NCBI RefSeq assembly: GCF_030052815.1
Contig: NC_079510.1
Span: forward strand, 39,030,853 to 39,094,852
Direction of reading: 5' to 3'
Length of the DNA: 64,000 nt
Source of the DNA: Hevea brasiliensis
Lineage: Eukaryota; Streptophyta; Magnoliopsida; Malpighiales; Euphorbiaceae
A program made the translations under genes and the position numbers. The notes beneath the pieces are model-generated. The model saw only the letters and a list, made by a program, of their open reading frames with translations. It made no database searches and was not told the origin of the DNA. How positions within the stretch are numbered: the stretch's first letter is position 1; the number at the start of each line of letters is the position of its first letter. Below are positions 1 through 10,946 of the stretch, one piece after another.

Positions 1-376
1 TTTTGATTTGAATTATGGGAGTTGAGCTAATTTGTGTTGATTTGAGTTGAAATGGTGGTTGCGATTGATGAAGTATTACATTGGAAGTGTTTTCTATAAG
101 TAAAATTTTTCGGTTTTCTCAAATACAGCCGGCACTCTGCCGAAATTTTTTCAAAATTTGCGGAAAAATAAAAATGGACAAAAATTTTAACTAGTTTTTA
201 AACTTCAAGTAAATGTTTTTAGTACTTACTATAAAAGCTCACCACTTTCAAAAAGTAAAAAAATTGTTTTAAAATCTCTTATAGTGTATTTAATGGGTTA
301 TGGGTAGAAGGAGTCGGTAATTCATTAGATATACTATGGGATCATGTTATGCCTTACAGAGGTGTAAGGTGTGACA
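1..376 (+). repeat. 3' end of a long LTR (family of the solo LTR at 53148-56603)
   Basis: This stretch is the reverse complement, with divergence, of about 53148-53540, the 3' end of the solo LTR described below. Shared landmarks are the terminal string GGTGTAAGGTGTGACA-like end at 361-376, the phrase GGGATCATGTTATGCCTTAC near 340, and the hairpin CGGCACTCTGCCG near 133. The LTR stops at 376 and LINE sequence begins at once, so the LTR was inserted into the LINE. The left part of the LTR, and any left target duplication, lie outside the window. Whether it is a solo LTR or the end of a full element cannot be told. Confidence 0.75.
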
Positions 377-1171
377 CGAGAAATCCATGCTGATCCTCTA
401 TGCCCAATCTGTCAAACAGAAGTCAAATCTGTCGAACATGCCCTTTTCTGGTGCTATCATGCCAGAGCAACGTGGTTTGCTAACCCCTATGCCTATAAGC
501 TGAATCCAATTGGATTCTCTTCTTTCTCTGATTGGTGGCAATTAAGGATTGTTGATGACATTGTTGAGGGAAGTCCACATTTCTATTCTGTCTTGGTGAT
601 TGTTTGTTGGCAAATTTGGAAGGAACGTAATCAAGCAGTATTTGAATATTGTACTCCCAATCCCATGAGTACTCTGCACAGGATTTCTATTTCGATTAGG
701 GAGCTGGAATTCTTAGCAAATTCTGCCAATATGTTATCTAATGGCCGTCCTCACCCCATCCAAGTTAGATGGTCTCCTCCCATGCCAGGTCAATTGAAAC
801 TGAATTGTGATGTTGTGTGGAAAGAAAATGTTCCTACAGCTGCCATTGGAATTGTTGTTCGTAACCAAGAAGGAACCTTAATTGATGGTGTTGCTAAAAA
901 CCTTCAGTGCTCCTCTCCTACTGCTGGTGAAGCTAAGGCAATTTTGAAAGCTGTTTTACTAGCCAAGTCTCGAGGTTTCAGTTCAATTATTGTGGAATCA
1001 GATTCTGAGATCTGTATTCAAGCTATCACCAAGTCCAATCAATTGATCAATTGGGATATTCGAGTAATAGTTTTGGCAATCCAGGCTTTAAGAACTTCTT
1101 TGTTCTCTATATCTTTTACTCATGCAAAGAGGTCAGACAATAATGTAGCTCACTATTTAGCCAAACTTTAG
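377..1171 (+). pseudogene. LINE ORF2 C-terminus: zf-RVT finger and RNase H domain
   Basis: The reading frame opens with a zinc-binding motif of the zf-RVT type (CPIC, then EHALFWC about 15 residues later) and ends with an RVT_3-type RNase H domain of about 125 residues. The candidate catalytic acids are visible in order: D in NCDVVW, E in GEAKAIL, D in VESDSE and D in RSDNNVAH. In host-like and LINE copies this RNase H follows reverse transcriptase and removes RNA from the hybrid. The frame is open to its stop at 1169-1171, but there is no genuine start: the upstream codons are in the inserted LTR. It is therefore a 5'-truncated remnant, though the surviving part is undamaged, which suggests a fairly young copy. 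Confidence 0.8.
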
Positions 1172-1303
1172 TTTCAGAATTTACTTCCTTGTAATTGGCT
1201 AAATACAGCTCTACATACTCTGATGAATCTTTGTCTATCTGATGCCCCTTAGGGGCTTGTTATGCCATCAGCATTTCAAAAAAAAAAAAAAAAAAAAAAA
1301 AAG
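377..1303 (+). mobile_element. 3' end of a plant LINE (L1-type non-LTR retrotransposon)
   Basis: The segment holds the C-terminal coding part of a plant LINE ORF2, a short 3' UTR (1172-1276) and a terminal poly(A) run of over 20 bases at about 1278-1302, the usual 3' signature of target-primed LINEs. The UTR contains a small stem-loop GCCCCTTAGGGGC at 1244-1256. The 5' part (endonuclease, reverse transcriptase) is missing because the LTR at 1-376 is inserted at the left edge. No target duplication could be assigned after the poly(A). Confidence 0.8.
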
Positions 1304-2472
1304 CTGGAGCAAAGCGAAGCGAATTTTGAATTTCTTTTCCCCCTAGTCGGCATTTATTGTTTGGAGGGCAGGTGGCACGGCTGTACGCGTTCCTTTTTTA
1401 TTGAACACTGTTTATTAATATTAATGAAAAAAATATTTAACATTATATAATGAATAATATTTTGTAAAAAAAAAACTATAATAATAAAATAATCAAACAC
1501 ATAATATTTTTTAATTCAATGAATAAATTTTGATAATTAATTATAATAAGATAAAAATTATCATAATTAATTATTATAATAAAATTGTTATATATAGAAC
1601 AGTATAAATTGTGTGAGTTTAACTGAAATAATTTTGAATTGCTTAACTTAATTATTCATGAATTTAATAATGTATAAAAATTTGCAATCTAATATTAAAT
1701 ATTTAACTTATTAATATTTTAAAAAAATAAAAAAAAATACTTGTAAAATAATATAATTTTTTAACTTATCATATAATTTATAAATTTAATAAATTTTAAT
1801 AAAAAATAAAAAAATAATAATAAAGTTCTAATATAATAAATAATTAAATTTATATTTATTAATTTATCATTTTCTAGTAATATAATTTATAAATTAATGA
1901 GTTAAAATAATTAATGAATAATAAAGCATGTTATAAACATATCAAATTAAATTAACGAATCAGTTAAACAATAAATAGTGAAAGTTTCAACATATTTATG
2001 GTCTGCTTTTGGGTACGTCTAACTTGATTTTAGCAAATAGCTACAAAAGAAAATTTTGAGTTGGGTTTCTCCACTATACCAACTTAAAAACTGTTAATTA
2101 GATACGTCTACCCACTTATTTATTTATTTTATTTTATTATTTTTGTATTCACTGTGCATGTGGGGACTTAGCTAGTCAATAATGCAAAAAAAAAAAAAAA
2201 GGAACTTTAGATATTTGTGGACGAAGAACCTTCGACGGCTATCAAGTTCCTTTTATCTAGACATTGATTAAGTTAAAGTCGGTTTTGTCTTGTGCCTTCT
2301 TTCTTCCTTATTCTACTGTTAAAGGTCTAAATAAGGTCCTTTCTTCGTTGATTCCTCTATAGCTAGTAATTCAATTTCTGCATGCCCCATCCATGACGTA
2401 AAAAGCCTTGAATCTTCCCTCTTATTTACGAAATAACCTCTCTTCTTCATTAATGGTTAGTCAAGTCGCAAA
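1304..2472. other. AT-rich intergenic DNA upstream of the calmodulin-like gene
   Basis: Very AT-rich sequence with scattered A- and T-runs, including a poly(A) run near 2187-2200. I see no supported gene. The last few hundred bases are the upstream region of the gene at 2596. Confidence 0.6.
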
Positions 2473-2519
2473 ACGCGGCTTGGCTTCACACGTTCTGCAT
2501 ATCAATCAGCCTATTTATA
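2473..2519 (+). promoter_or_regulatory. Probable core promoter of the calmodulin-like gene
   Basis: A TATA box, TATTTATA, lies at 2512-2519, 76 bases before the start codon. A CGCG-box-like site, ACGCGG, lies at 2473-2478. CGCG boxes are known targets of CAMTA calmodulin-binding transcription factors, so calcium-linked control is plausible. The sites are seen; their use is inferred. Confidence 0.45.
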
Positions 2520-2595
2520 CCTCTTCACTCTGCAACGTTCTTCATGCACACCCATCTGATCCTGCAAATTAATTAACCCTAAATAACGTCTTCCA

Positions 2596-3027
2596 TTGAT
2601 GATGAACAGCAAATTCCAGGAATATGAGCGTGTGTTTAGCCACTTCGATGAGAATGGAGATGGGAAGATTTCCCCTTGGGAGTTGCAGCGATGTGTTGGT
2701 GCTATAGGCGGGGAGCTGTCCCAGGCGGAGGCGGAGGCGGCAGTTGAGTACTCGGATTCCGATGGAGATGGGTTGTTGGGTTTTGAAGACTTTGTTAGGT
2801 TTGTTGATGGAGGTGAAGAAGAAGAGAAGGTGAAGGATTTGAAGGAGGCTTTTAAGATGTATGAGATGGAAGAAAGTGGATGTATTACTCCTAAGAGTTT
2901 GAAAAGGATGCTTAGTAGATTAGGTCAGTCTACCACCATTGAAGCATGCAAGACTATGATTGCTCAGTTTGATCTTAATGGTGATGGAGTTCTTAATTTT
3001 GATGAGTTTAAGGTTATGATGTTATGA
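2596..3027 (+). CDS. Calmodulin-like calcium-binding protein (CML), four EF-hand positions
   Basis: An intronless 143-residue protein, the usual size of a short plant CML. EF-hand loops are at residues 18-29 (DENGDGKISPWE, canonical), 54-65 (DSDGDGLLGFED, Asp instead of Glu at position 12), 90-101 (EMEESGCITPKS, degenerate and unlikely to bind calcium) and 126-137 (DLNGDGVLNFDE, canonical). Three working calcium sites are therefore expected. There is no signal peptide or obvious acylation site, so the protein is probably cytosolic or nuclear. CMLs act as calcium sensors that change shape and bind targets; many are induced by stress or wounding. ATG ATG ATG begins the frame, so the exact start may be any of the first three Met. 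Overall pattern resembles the CML31/CML37-41 group, but the member cannot be fixed without a tree. Confidence 0.92.
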   Translation: MMMNSKFQEYERVFSHFDENGDGKISPWELQRCVGAIGGELSQAEAEAAVEYSDSDGDGLLGFEDFVRFVDGGEEEEKVKDLKEAFKMYEMEESGCITPKSLKRMLSRLGQSTTIEACKTMIAQFDLNGDGVLNFDEFKVMML

Positions 3028-3116
3028 TGATGATCATGATGAGGAGGTGGAGGCTCTCTATATATTTATTGATTCATTTCTTGTACATAACATTATTTAT
3101 TATTGATTTAGCTTCA

Positions 3117-3122
3117 AATAAA
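3117..3122 (+). other. Candidate polyadenylation signal of the CML gene
   Basis: AATAAA about 90 bases after the stop codon, in a U-rich 3' region. Position fits a plant near-upstream element. Confidence 0.4.
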
Positions 3123-5526
3123 TGTCTCTCTTGCATAAAATATTATAACTCATCTCAATTCGAGAGATTATAAAATATAACCGTTATATTTACAATAATT
3201 TTATTATAGTTATGAATTATAATAAATTTTACATAAATTCTATTATAATTCATGTTCAAAATCTATGTACGATTATATAGAATAATTTAATTTTTTTATA
3301 TAAATTTTTGTCAGGTTTATATTAATAATTGTTTTTTCTTCCTCCACAAAAAAATAATAATAATAATAATAATTGTCTTTTCTTTTTCTTCGGTGTTTAA
3401 TTTTATTTCATTTTTAGTCTAAAAATTTAGCCAAATGGCCAAATTAATAATTATCCTGTAATACCAAAAGTTAATAATTAATAATTCTTTTTTCTAAAAT
3501 TTACTGATGTACTGAAAAAGTGGTTGGTAATGTAATAGTTTTAGGTAAATCTGAAAAGCTTTTCTAATTAATTCTTTGAATTAATGATTAAATTCATACT
3601 ATTTTGTTATGTAATTGATGTTGTACCATAAACTTGTTTTTAATTATTTACTTAATATATAGATTGTGATTGACTCGTCCCAAAATTGAGAAACCAAACC
3701 TAAATTTAAATCAATAGATGGTTGATATTCAGAATGTACAAGAAACATCAACATGAAACAAAAAAGTACGTATTAATTAATTTATGTTGGATTACTCATC
3801 TTCATATACATCATAATTATGCATGCCAACATCATAATTATATTAAAAAAAATTAATTTTAGGGTAAAGCTAGCTGATCAAATTACAATTCAATTCATTT
3901 TAATTAAGACTTAATTATATAAGTGATTAGGTTGCTTTAGACTAGTCAAAACAATATTGTAATCTAATAACTTATATTTATCCTTTCATTTTTATACTTT
4001 TTCGATATGTGATTTATAATTCTAATATTATTCATTCAATTAATATAAAAAAAAGAAAATTTTTATTTAAATTCAGTCTATCGTGGACCCAAAAAAAATA
4101 TATGGAATTCATATATTTAATAAGTGAATCCCACCATATATTTTATGTTTTGGGTCCATAATTAATTAGGTATAGGCAAGAAAAATCTAAATTCCTAGAT
4201 TTTTTGCAAAATAATTAATATAAGACATGAAAATTACCTCATTGTTTTTTGTTTTTCCTTTGAAGTGTTTACTTAAAAATAAAGAACATAATAATGTAAA
4301 GAATCAAAAAAATGCTAAAATATAAAAATAATAAAAGTTTTAAATATAATATTCTAATTATTATTTTTTTACATATGTAAATATATTGACAAAAATGCTT
4401 TTTTTTCCCCTTTATTTGGTTTCCCTAGCCATTTCTTACTGATCTTAATTGGAGATAATTAAGCAAATTGTATCTCACATTGATTTGTTAATTCAAAATT
4501 TACATGTTTTTACCTTTTAAAATTAAATATTAATTAATTAATTACGCTATTGACAAATTAGTTAATTATTTTATATTTGCAAAAGGTACATGTAATAATG
4601 TTGTATTTTTATTTTTATATTATCTTAAAAAATAAGTCGTATTATTTATTTAATTAGTAAATAAACCATGTTAACAAGGTCATATATGATTATGTCACAT
4701 GAAGTAATAAAAAAAACTTTGAATTTTCAGAAATTAAAAATTTTTAAAGAAGAATGGACCAACAGAGTTTAGAATCTTGAGTTCTTTTAACTCCCTGGTC
4801 TATAATTAAATTACAATATATAGTCTAATGATATTGATTAATAGATTGAATACTAAATATTTCTTACATGTCAATCCAAATAGAATTAGCATATTATAAT
4901 ATACCATATTCAAGTCTTAACAAACTAATTAAAAAAATTGACTAAATTAGATCATAAATTCAAATTTGGTGTGTAGAAATTACACAGCATTGATCAATCC
5001 CATGTTTTTGGAAACTTGAGTCAAGCAATAGTTAGTTGAAAGGAATAAACAACAAAGATATACTTCCAACGGTCAAAATTTTGAAGGAAAAATATTAAAA
5101 CCTATTTTAAGACTTTGATTTTTCTCATGTTGTTTGTCAACTAAATATCGTGTCGAAAAGAGTTCATTTTTTTTTTCCTTTAATACTTTTCAAAAGTGAG
5201 GAGAATATTAATAGCATTTCAGCTAAAGTAGCTTTATGTTTTATCTATACAGATATAAATCACCTAAGCCTATCCAGATTATTAGGTATTTTCGGTATAC
5301 GTATATTTTTTCTTATAATTATGTGGGTTTATTTTACGTGTTATAAGAAGGATTCACATTTTTGTAAAAGAGAAAGTCTATATTTTTATATGCTTTGGGA
5401 GAATAATATTACAATATTCCTGTAAAATTATTGATTAGTTATGAGAGGAAATTTTAAAAGTTAACCAATTGTGGAGTGGATTTGCTGCTCATTTTGTTAA
5501 CTAAGATTTCAATCTTGGATTATAAC
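3123..5526. other. AT-rich intergenic DNA
   Basis: No supported gene. Open frames here, such as 5150-5425, are low-complexity and lack family features. A small foldback lies at 4084-4158. Confidence 0.6.
4084..4158. repeat. Small foldback (inverted repeat), about 75 bp
   Basis: The left arm at 4084-4105 starts TGGACCCAAAA and ends TATATGG. The right arm at 4134-4158 starts CCATATA and ends TTTTGGGTCCA. The arms are near-perfect complements around a loop of about 28 bases. It could be a tiny MITE remnant; no target duplication was seen. Confidence 0.55.
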
Positions 5527-5536
5527 ATAAATGATA

Positions 5537-8336
5537 GGCCAAACACATCTTTAAATGCTTGTATTGTTCAGTTTTTGCCTGTCGCACACCTTAACTAAAT
5601 TCTTTTGCTAATAGACATCTAAACTTGAAAAAAAAAAAAAAAAAAATGAAACCCTTAACTTTTTAGCACAAAATTGCACATTCATTAGGTAAAGTGAGAT
5701 CACACATGAAGCAACACGCGAATGAGATTTATCATGCTTATGTGGCATATCTAATTGCTAGCTAGTGATGCTCACACTTGTCGTTATTCTTCTTTCATAT
5801 AGCCTCCCTTTCTTCTTCACCTTCTTTCAAATTTCTTCTTTCAATCTTACTTGATTTGTTTGCATCTTTTCATCAAGCAGAATATAAGCTATTTTATTTG
5901 CTTTTGGTGGTTCCAAATTCGAAGGATTAATAAGAACCCTAAGTCTGTGAAATTGGGAAAAGTGTGAAATCAGCTAATCAAATGGAATCAAACCCAATTA
6001 ATTTCGTGTATTTGGCTTGCCATTGTAGAGAAACAATGACATTTAAGGTTTTTTAGACAATGATGAATACTGGAAGAAGGTTCTTTGGTTACAGGCATTA
6101 TGGAGTAAGTTAAACATTGTCAATGTTTGAAGTTTTTTCCAATTTTGTGTTGTACTATGATAATGTGTTTTTTGATCTTCTGTTACGAGATCAAGACTTC
6201 TGTTGCATGTGGATTTTTCTGTGGGTATGATCCTTATGTTCCTGAACATTTGAAGAATGTCATTTTAGGTTGCAGTCAAAGGTCAAAACGAATGATGCAG
6301 AAAGGAAGAGAGGTTTCAAAACATTCAAAGCTATTGGAAAATTATTGATTTGTGTTGTAGTAATTTTGGTGGTAGTTGTAGCTTGAGTCTTATGTTAATG
6401 TTTAATTTAGGTAAATTTTGTTGTGTGCTTTGATTATTTGGGCACACCTTTTGTCGGTAGAAGATAAAATTTACACCCTATAAGTAAAGCAAAATTTAGC
6501 AAGAAATATTTAGACTTGCTTTTGTAATACTGGGATCATAGATATGGGTAGTTTTTGTAATATATAATGAGGTTTAAATTAATGAAGAGTAGCTTTTCTT
6601 TTTGTAATACTGGATTAGTTGTGTACTGCATAATTGGGTGATAAATTAGTGTAAGCCACAATCTGCAAATAAAGAAAAAATGTCATAATCTGCATAAAAA
6701 ATGTAGTGCCATTGCATGTTGCTGTTAAATTAGAAAGCTATAGATAACATATTTAACCAACCAATATATGCATGACTATAATCTAAATGAAGTCAATTGC
6801 ATATTTGTAAAATAATAAGAGTGGACAACAGTTGCTAAATTTCATTCATTTGAATAAACATGTACACAGTCTATCACAATAACATATTATGGCCTGTAGT
6901 TTTGTCCAATAACCACATACAAGTGCAATCAATTTACAAACCAAAAAGCATTTACATATTCCTGCAAACATAATTCAACTTATATAACCAAAATCACTTA
7001 AAATGACATAATTTGTCCAAAAGCCAACAAACACACCCCAACATGATAGAAAAAGTCATAACTTATCTAAAATCCACAAAAACAATTCCCCATCAAAAAA
7101 TGACATAAATTGACCAAATCCTAACATGACATAACTTCTTCATTTTGCTAAAATATTGCCCTCTAATTGCTAGCTTTTTCTTCTTTTTTTTTTCCCCTCT
7201 TGGTCTAGTGTTGTTGGCTGCTTCCCCTCCTTGTCATAACCTTCCCCTCCTCATCATAACCTTCCAAACCTCTTCTGTTGCAATTGTGCTAAAGTAAGAG
7301 CTTGATTGTCTTTCCATCTAAGACTTGTTAGTTTGAATTCAAGGTCACTAGTTACCTCATCTACTCTTTTCACTTGGGGTTATTGGGTTTGATAGCTGAC
7401 AAACTTGTTGAATGGTAAGCCAGGCTGCACAATCAAAATGAAAAAGCATTACTAATAGTAAACAAATTTAAGAGTACTACTAAAAGCATATATTCATTAT
7501 AGATACTGACATTTTGAAATGAGAAACTTCTATTTTCATCAACAAAATATTGATAAATATGACGGGTGTGGATTATTGACAAAACCCTATCAAAGTGTCA
7601 CCTCACAGTAAGATCCGTACCACAAATTACAATAAGAAAGGAAATAATTCAATAATGAATATACTAAAAGACTACTGAAAATGATAGATTCAAGCAAGTA
7701 AAGATAATTTCAAGGGAAATCACAGGAATCATTGACAAGTAATTACCTAAAAATCACATGTAATAACACTCATACACTCATTTTCAATAGTCAATTCTCT
7801 ATTATCTGCTAATAAAGTAATCAACAAAGGTAGCCTAAATAAATATCCAACTTTTACACTATAATAATCAAATTACCCATTCTTTCTCATTGTTACCATG
7901 CATGCAAACACATAAAATTACAAATAAAAAACAAATATACTCACATTTCGCAATAAAGTTTGTTGGATTTCCTTCCTCAATGCTGAACTTAAGGTTCTTT
8001 CCCAATGCATTGTCGTGAATTTATAAATTCTTTAAGAATAAACCCAATTTTGAAAGAATGAGTATATTTAGAGATTTTATCTCCCAAAGTTATTTTGTTG
8101 GACCCAAAAACATTTCCCTTAGTTTATTTGCCACCTCAGATCTTTTTTTTTTTGTCCATTTGACAGCCACTTGCCATGTTAGCTGCTTGTGTTGCTCGCT
8201 TTCAAGGCACTATGCAAAATTGGATTTAAGTGTTTAAGTTTTTTTTTAAGTTTGGGTGTGTGATACATAAAAATGTTAGTTTAAATGTGTGTTAGGCAAA
8301 AATGTAACAGTACAAATGTCTGGGGTATATTTGGCC
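5537..8336. mobile_element. Non-autonomous Mutator-like element (MULE) with long TIRs
   Basis: Exact 10-bp direct repeats ATAAATGATA flank the element at 5527-5536 and 8337-8346, within the 8-11 bp range of Mutator-like transposons. Both ends begin GGCCAAA reading inward. Inverted similarity continues for roughly 200 bases with gaps: for example TTTTTGCCT followed by CACACC/CACACA, then AACTTGAAAA/AACTTAAAAA. Length is 2,800 bp. No transposase is visible, so it is non-autonomous. Inside, at 5982-6348, is a GRF-type zinc-finger remnant. At about 7200-7430 on the minus strand there is a stretch with exon-like composition that I cannot assign. The combination looks like a Pack-MULE-type capture, though GRF sequences also travel with plant transposons generally. 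Confidence 0.75.
5982..6348 (+). pseudogene. GRF-type zinc-finger protein remnant inside the MULE
   Basis: From the ATG at 5982 the frame gives a CHC pair, an in-frame TAG, and then NTGRRFFGY, the GRRFF block that names the GRF finger; the usual Cys after GRRFFG is Tyr. A GTAAGT follows, and past it (6127-6348) another frame gives ACGFFCGYDPYVPEHLK, matching the CGFF-W-DP end of the domain. GRF fingers bind nucleic acid in topoisomerase III and NEIL3-like proteins, and occur in many plant proteins of unknown role. The stop, the lost Cys and the interrupted frame argue for a pseudogene, unless the coding frame is spliced differently. Confidence 0.55.
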
Positions 8337-8346
8337 ATAAATGATA

Positions 8347-8918
8347 CGTTTTCTCTCCTTGCATAAGTGGATGGTCTATATTCATTTACATCATAAGATA
8401 GATCCAGTACAAAGTAAAGAAAAATGATAATAATAATTTAAAAAATTTTAAAATAAATAAGAAAATATGGGTTTTAAAAGTTTTTGAATTTAGAAAAAAT
8501 AAAAAATCCACCTAACCTTTTGGCAACAGGATATTTTAAGTTTTGGCAGCAAGTTTAATGGCTGATTTGGTGACTGATACAGTCAAAGCAGCGAGCACAT
8601 GCTCCAAAGAAGAATTAGAATAGCAACAAAAGAAAAATGCCACAACATGAATCAAATAATAAAAACCAAACAAAAGTAGGTGGCTTTTCAATCTTTATGA
8701 TATTCCTGAATTATAAAATACAATATATGTGGTTCTATTATTTTTCAGCAGCAGAAACAGATTACAGAGTAGTGTAGAGAGTTGCTTGCTTTGTTCACTC
8801 TTTTTCTTGATTAAATATTTACAATATTTATCCCACTCATCAAGAGTCTAAAACGAACCAAGAACTGGAATTCCTTACTGGTGCCTGCTGCTTTTGGATC
8901 CTTTGAACTTGTTATTAT
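8347..8918. other. Intergenic DNA between the MULE and the LysM receptor gene
   Basis: AT-rich; holds the 3' UTR side of the minus-strand gene that ends at 8919. Nothing else seen. Confidence 0.5.
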
Positions 8919-10946
8919 TCACAGACTGGTTGCTGCTGCCGTTACTAGAGGTTTTGATGAGCTTTCGCTGATTAAAATTTGCTCTCCTTCCGGTGATTCT
9001 TCCACTAGCCTTGATAACTTCTCCACAATTTCTCCTGCTTTTGGTCTTGAACAAGGCTCTTCATTCACACATGATCGTGCAAGATTGGCCAGTGTCACAG
9101 CTGTATCGAACGAATAATTTTCTCCCAATGAATTGTCCATCCATTCCCTGAGCTCATCTGCATTTTCTGATGACAGTATGGGCTTGATTTTCTCTGAGAG
9201 CCAAATACTTCCTTCCCCCTTGTTGTCAGGTCTTGTTATTGGTGATTTCCCTGATATCACCTCCAGCAAGACTACCCCGAAAGCAAATATGTCCATGCTT
9301 GGAGAAACTATGCCTTGATGAATATACTCTGGAGCCAAGTACCCCAGACTCCATGAGGCAGGATTAGTAGAATGGAATTCTTGGTCCTCTGCATCGTCAT
9401 CAACACACCTTCCCATGCCGAAATTCCCAATCTTTGCATTAAATTCTTCATCTAAGAAGATGTTCCGACTCTTTACATTTCTATGAACATAGCTTGGGTT
9501 CATGACATGATGCATGTACTGTAAGGCCACTGCTATGTCAAGGCATATCTTCAGCCTCTGATTCCATGTCAAGAAACAATAGCAGGAGGCTATGAACTGG
9601 TTCTTCATGGCCAATCCACCGTGAAGCCAATCCTTCAAAGACCCATTTTTAGCATATTCAAACACTAAAAATGAATCAGGTCCATCACTTAAGCATGTCC
9701 CCAACAGCCTAATTATGTTCAGATGATGGCGTGTGGCATTGTGGAGAAGCCCGAACTCAATCTTCAATATAGATTCTGAATTCGTGCGCTTTATTGCCAA
9801 GTTCTTCCCATTTAGACGACCATGGTATACAGAGCCATCAATAAGATTGCTTGAACTGAAGTCTTCAGTTGCTTTTCTTAGCTCCTCTACAGAATAAGTC
9901 TCCACAAGCACCCTACGGGGTGTGGTATCAATGATCTGACCTTCCTGGGATCCATCAAATGAGACTTTCTTCTCGCTCGTGGTTCTTACACTTAAACTAA
10001 GCTGTTGAAGCTCCGGATCTCCATCCTTGTTCGAATTCTGCTTCTTCTTCTTCAGTTGGATAACCAAGAAGGCTGCTGCAATGGCAATGCTCGCTCCAAC
10101 TACAACCCCAGAAACAGCAATATAAATTCCTACTATCCACATCTTGGACTTTTTCTTATGTGGATTAATTACTGGGATGCTTCTTTCAGGAAAACGTGGA
10201 TTGGGTTCCCGTGGTTTTGCAAGGGGACCAAGGGCAGGCTCACTGTTAAGTGGTATCAAAAGAGATGCAGGAGGTGCAAGGCTTCCAGGTTTAAAGTTTG
10301 CTAATGATCTATTATTCGCAGATATAATAGCTTCTGGTGTAATATTGAACTTAATGGCTAGATTTGAGATTGTATCACCTTCACTTACAGGATAAGAGAG
10401 CAAGATTCTTGTTGCTAGACCAACTCCAGATGACGATGGACAGGCACATCTAAGTGGTACCAATAATCGAGTTTTATCACCAAGATTCCAAGGTGAGATG
10501 CCCAGATTCTTCTCTTGGATAGCTCTGCAGGTCGTCAAGCCCTCCAGGGACTCAGCAATGCCATAAAAACTCTCCCCCTTGATGGTTGTTTTGGTCACTT
10601 CAGCCTGAAAGAAACTACCATTGCATTTACAAACGATTGGTATCAACAGAGGCTGATCTTTTGGAAGAAACTCTGTGTCAGCAGAGAAACCATTTGCTGC
10701 AGCAATTGCAAACCGATTTAAACCCAAATAAAAACTCAAATTGGAGAGAGAAGAGAAGTAAGGATTAGTGGAAACAACGGCAAATGTCTTGCACCGATCC
10801 TGCGATCCATAAACATTACAACGGTAGCCAGAAGCATCAGAAGACGTAGTTTCACAGCTCAACAAGTTCTGCCCAAGTGCAAGGACAAGCGAACAGAACA
10901 ATAAGAACAAAGCACTAAAGCAGAAGTTGCTGATAAGAGTAGCCAT
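8919..10946 (-). CDS. LYK5: LysM-domain receptor-like (pseudo)kinase, LYK4/LYK5 type
   Basis: An intronless 675-residue membrane receptor. A signal peptide covers about residues 1-25. The ectodomain has three LysM-like segments divided by CKC (106-108) and CAC (167-169), the CxC spacing of plant LysM receptors. A transmembrane helix lies at about 269-297, after a basic HKKKSK stretch. A kinase-like domain spans about 368-648. The VAIK lysine is present (K386), as is APE (538-540). The glycine loop is reduced (IDGSVYHG), HRD is HRN (488-490) and DFG is NFG (508-510), so catalysis should be lost. This pattern fits LYK4/LYK5, which bind chitin oligomers and signal through the active co-receptor CERK1 at the plasma membrane. 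Legume LYR-type receptors are the alternative. Assignment within the LYK4/LYK5/LYR group needs a tree. Gene and domains are complete. Confidence 0.9.
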   Translation of the reverse strand: MATLISNFCFSALFLLFCSLVLALGQNLLSCETTSSDASGYRCNVYGSQDRCKTFAVVSTNPYFSSLSNLSFYLGLNRFAIAAANGFSADTEFLPKDQPLLIPIVCKCNGSFFQAEVTKTTIKGESFYGIAESLEGLTTCRAIQEKNLGISPWNLGDKTRLLVPLRCACPSSSGVGLATRILLSYPVSEGDTISNLAIKFNITPEAIISANNRSLANFKPGSLAPPASLLIPLNSEPALGPLAKPREPNPRFPERSIPVINPHKKKSKMWIVGIYIAVSGVVVGASIAIAAAFLVIQLKKKKQNSNKDGDPELQQLSLSVRTTSEKKVSFDGSQEGQIIDTTPRRVLVETYSVEELRKATEDFSSSNLIDGSVYHGRLNGKNLAIKRTNSESILKIEFGLLHNATRHHLNIIRLLGTCLSDGPDSFLVFEYAKNGSLKDWLHGGLAMKNQFIASCYCFLTWNQRLKICLDIAVALQYMHHVMNPSYVHRNVKSRNIFLDEEFNAKIGNFGMGRCVDDDAEDQEFHSTNPASWSLGYLAPEYIHQGIVSPSMDIFAFGVVLLEVISGKSPITRPDNKGEGSIWLSEKIKPILSSENADELREWMDNSLGENYSFDTAVTLANLARSCVNEEPCSRPKAGEIVEKLSRLVEESPEGEQILISESSSKPLVTAAATSL

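Noticed and set aside
1262..1450. Short frame with a poly-Lys run
   Set aside because: The run is the LINE poly(A) tail.
9133..10768. Plus-strand open frames across the LysM receptor locus
   Set aside because: They lie antisense to a long, domain-rich coding frame and have no family features.
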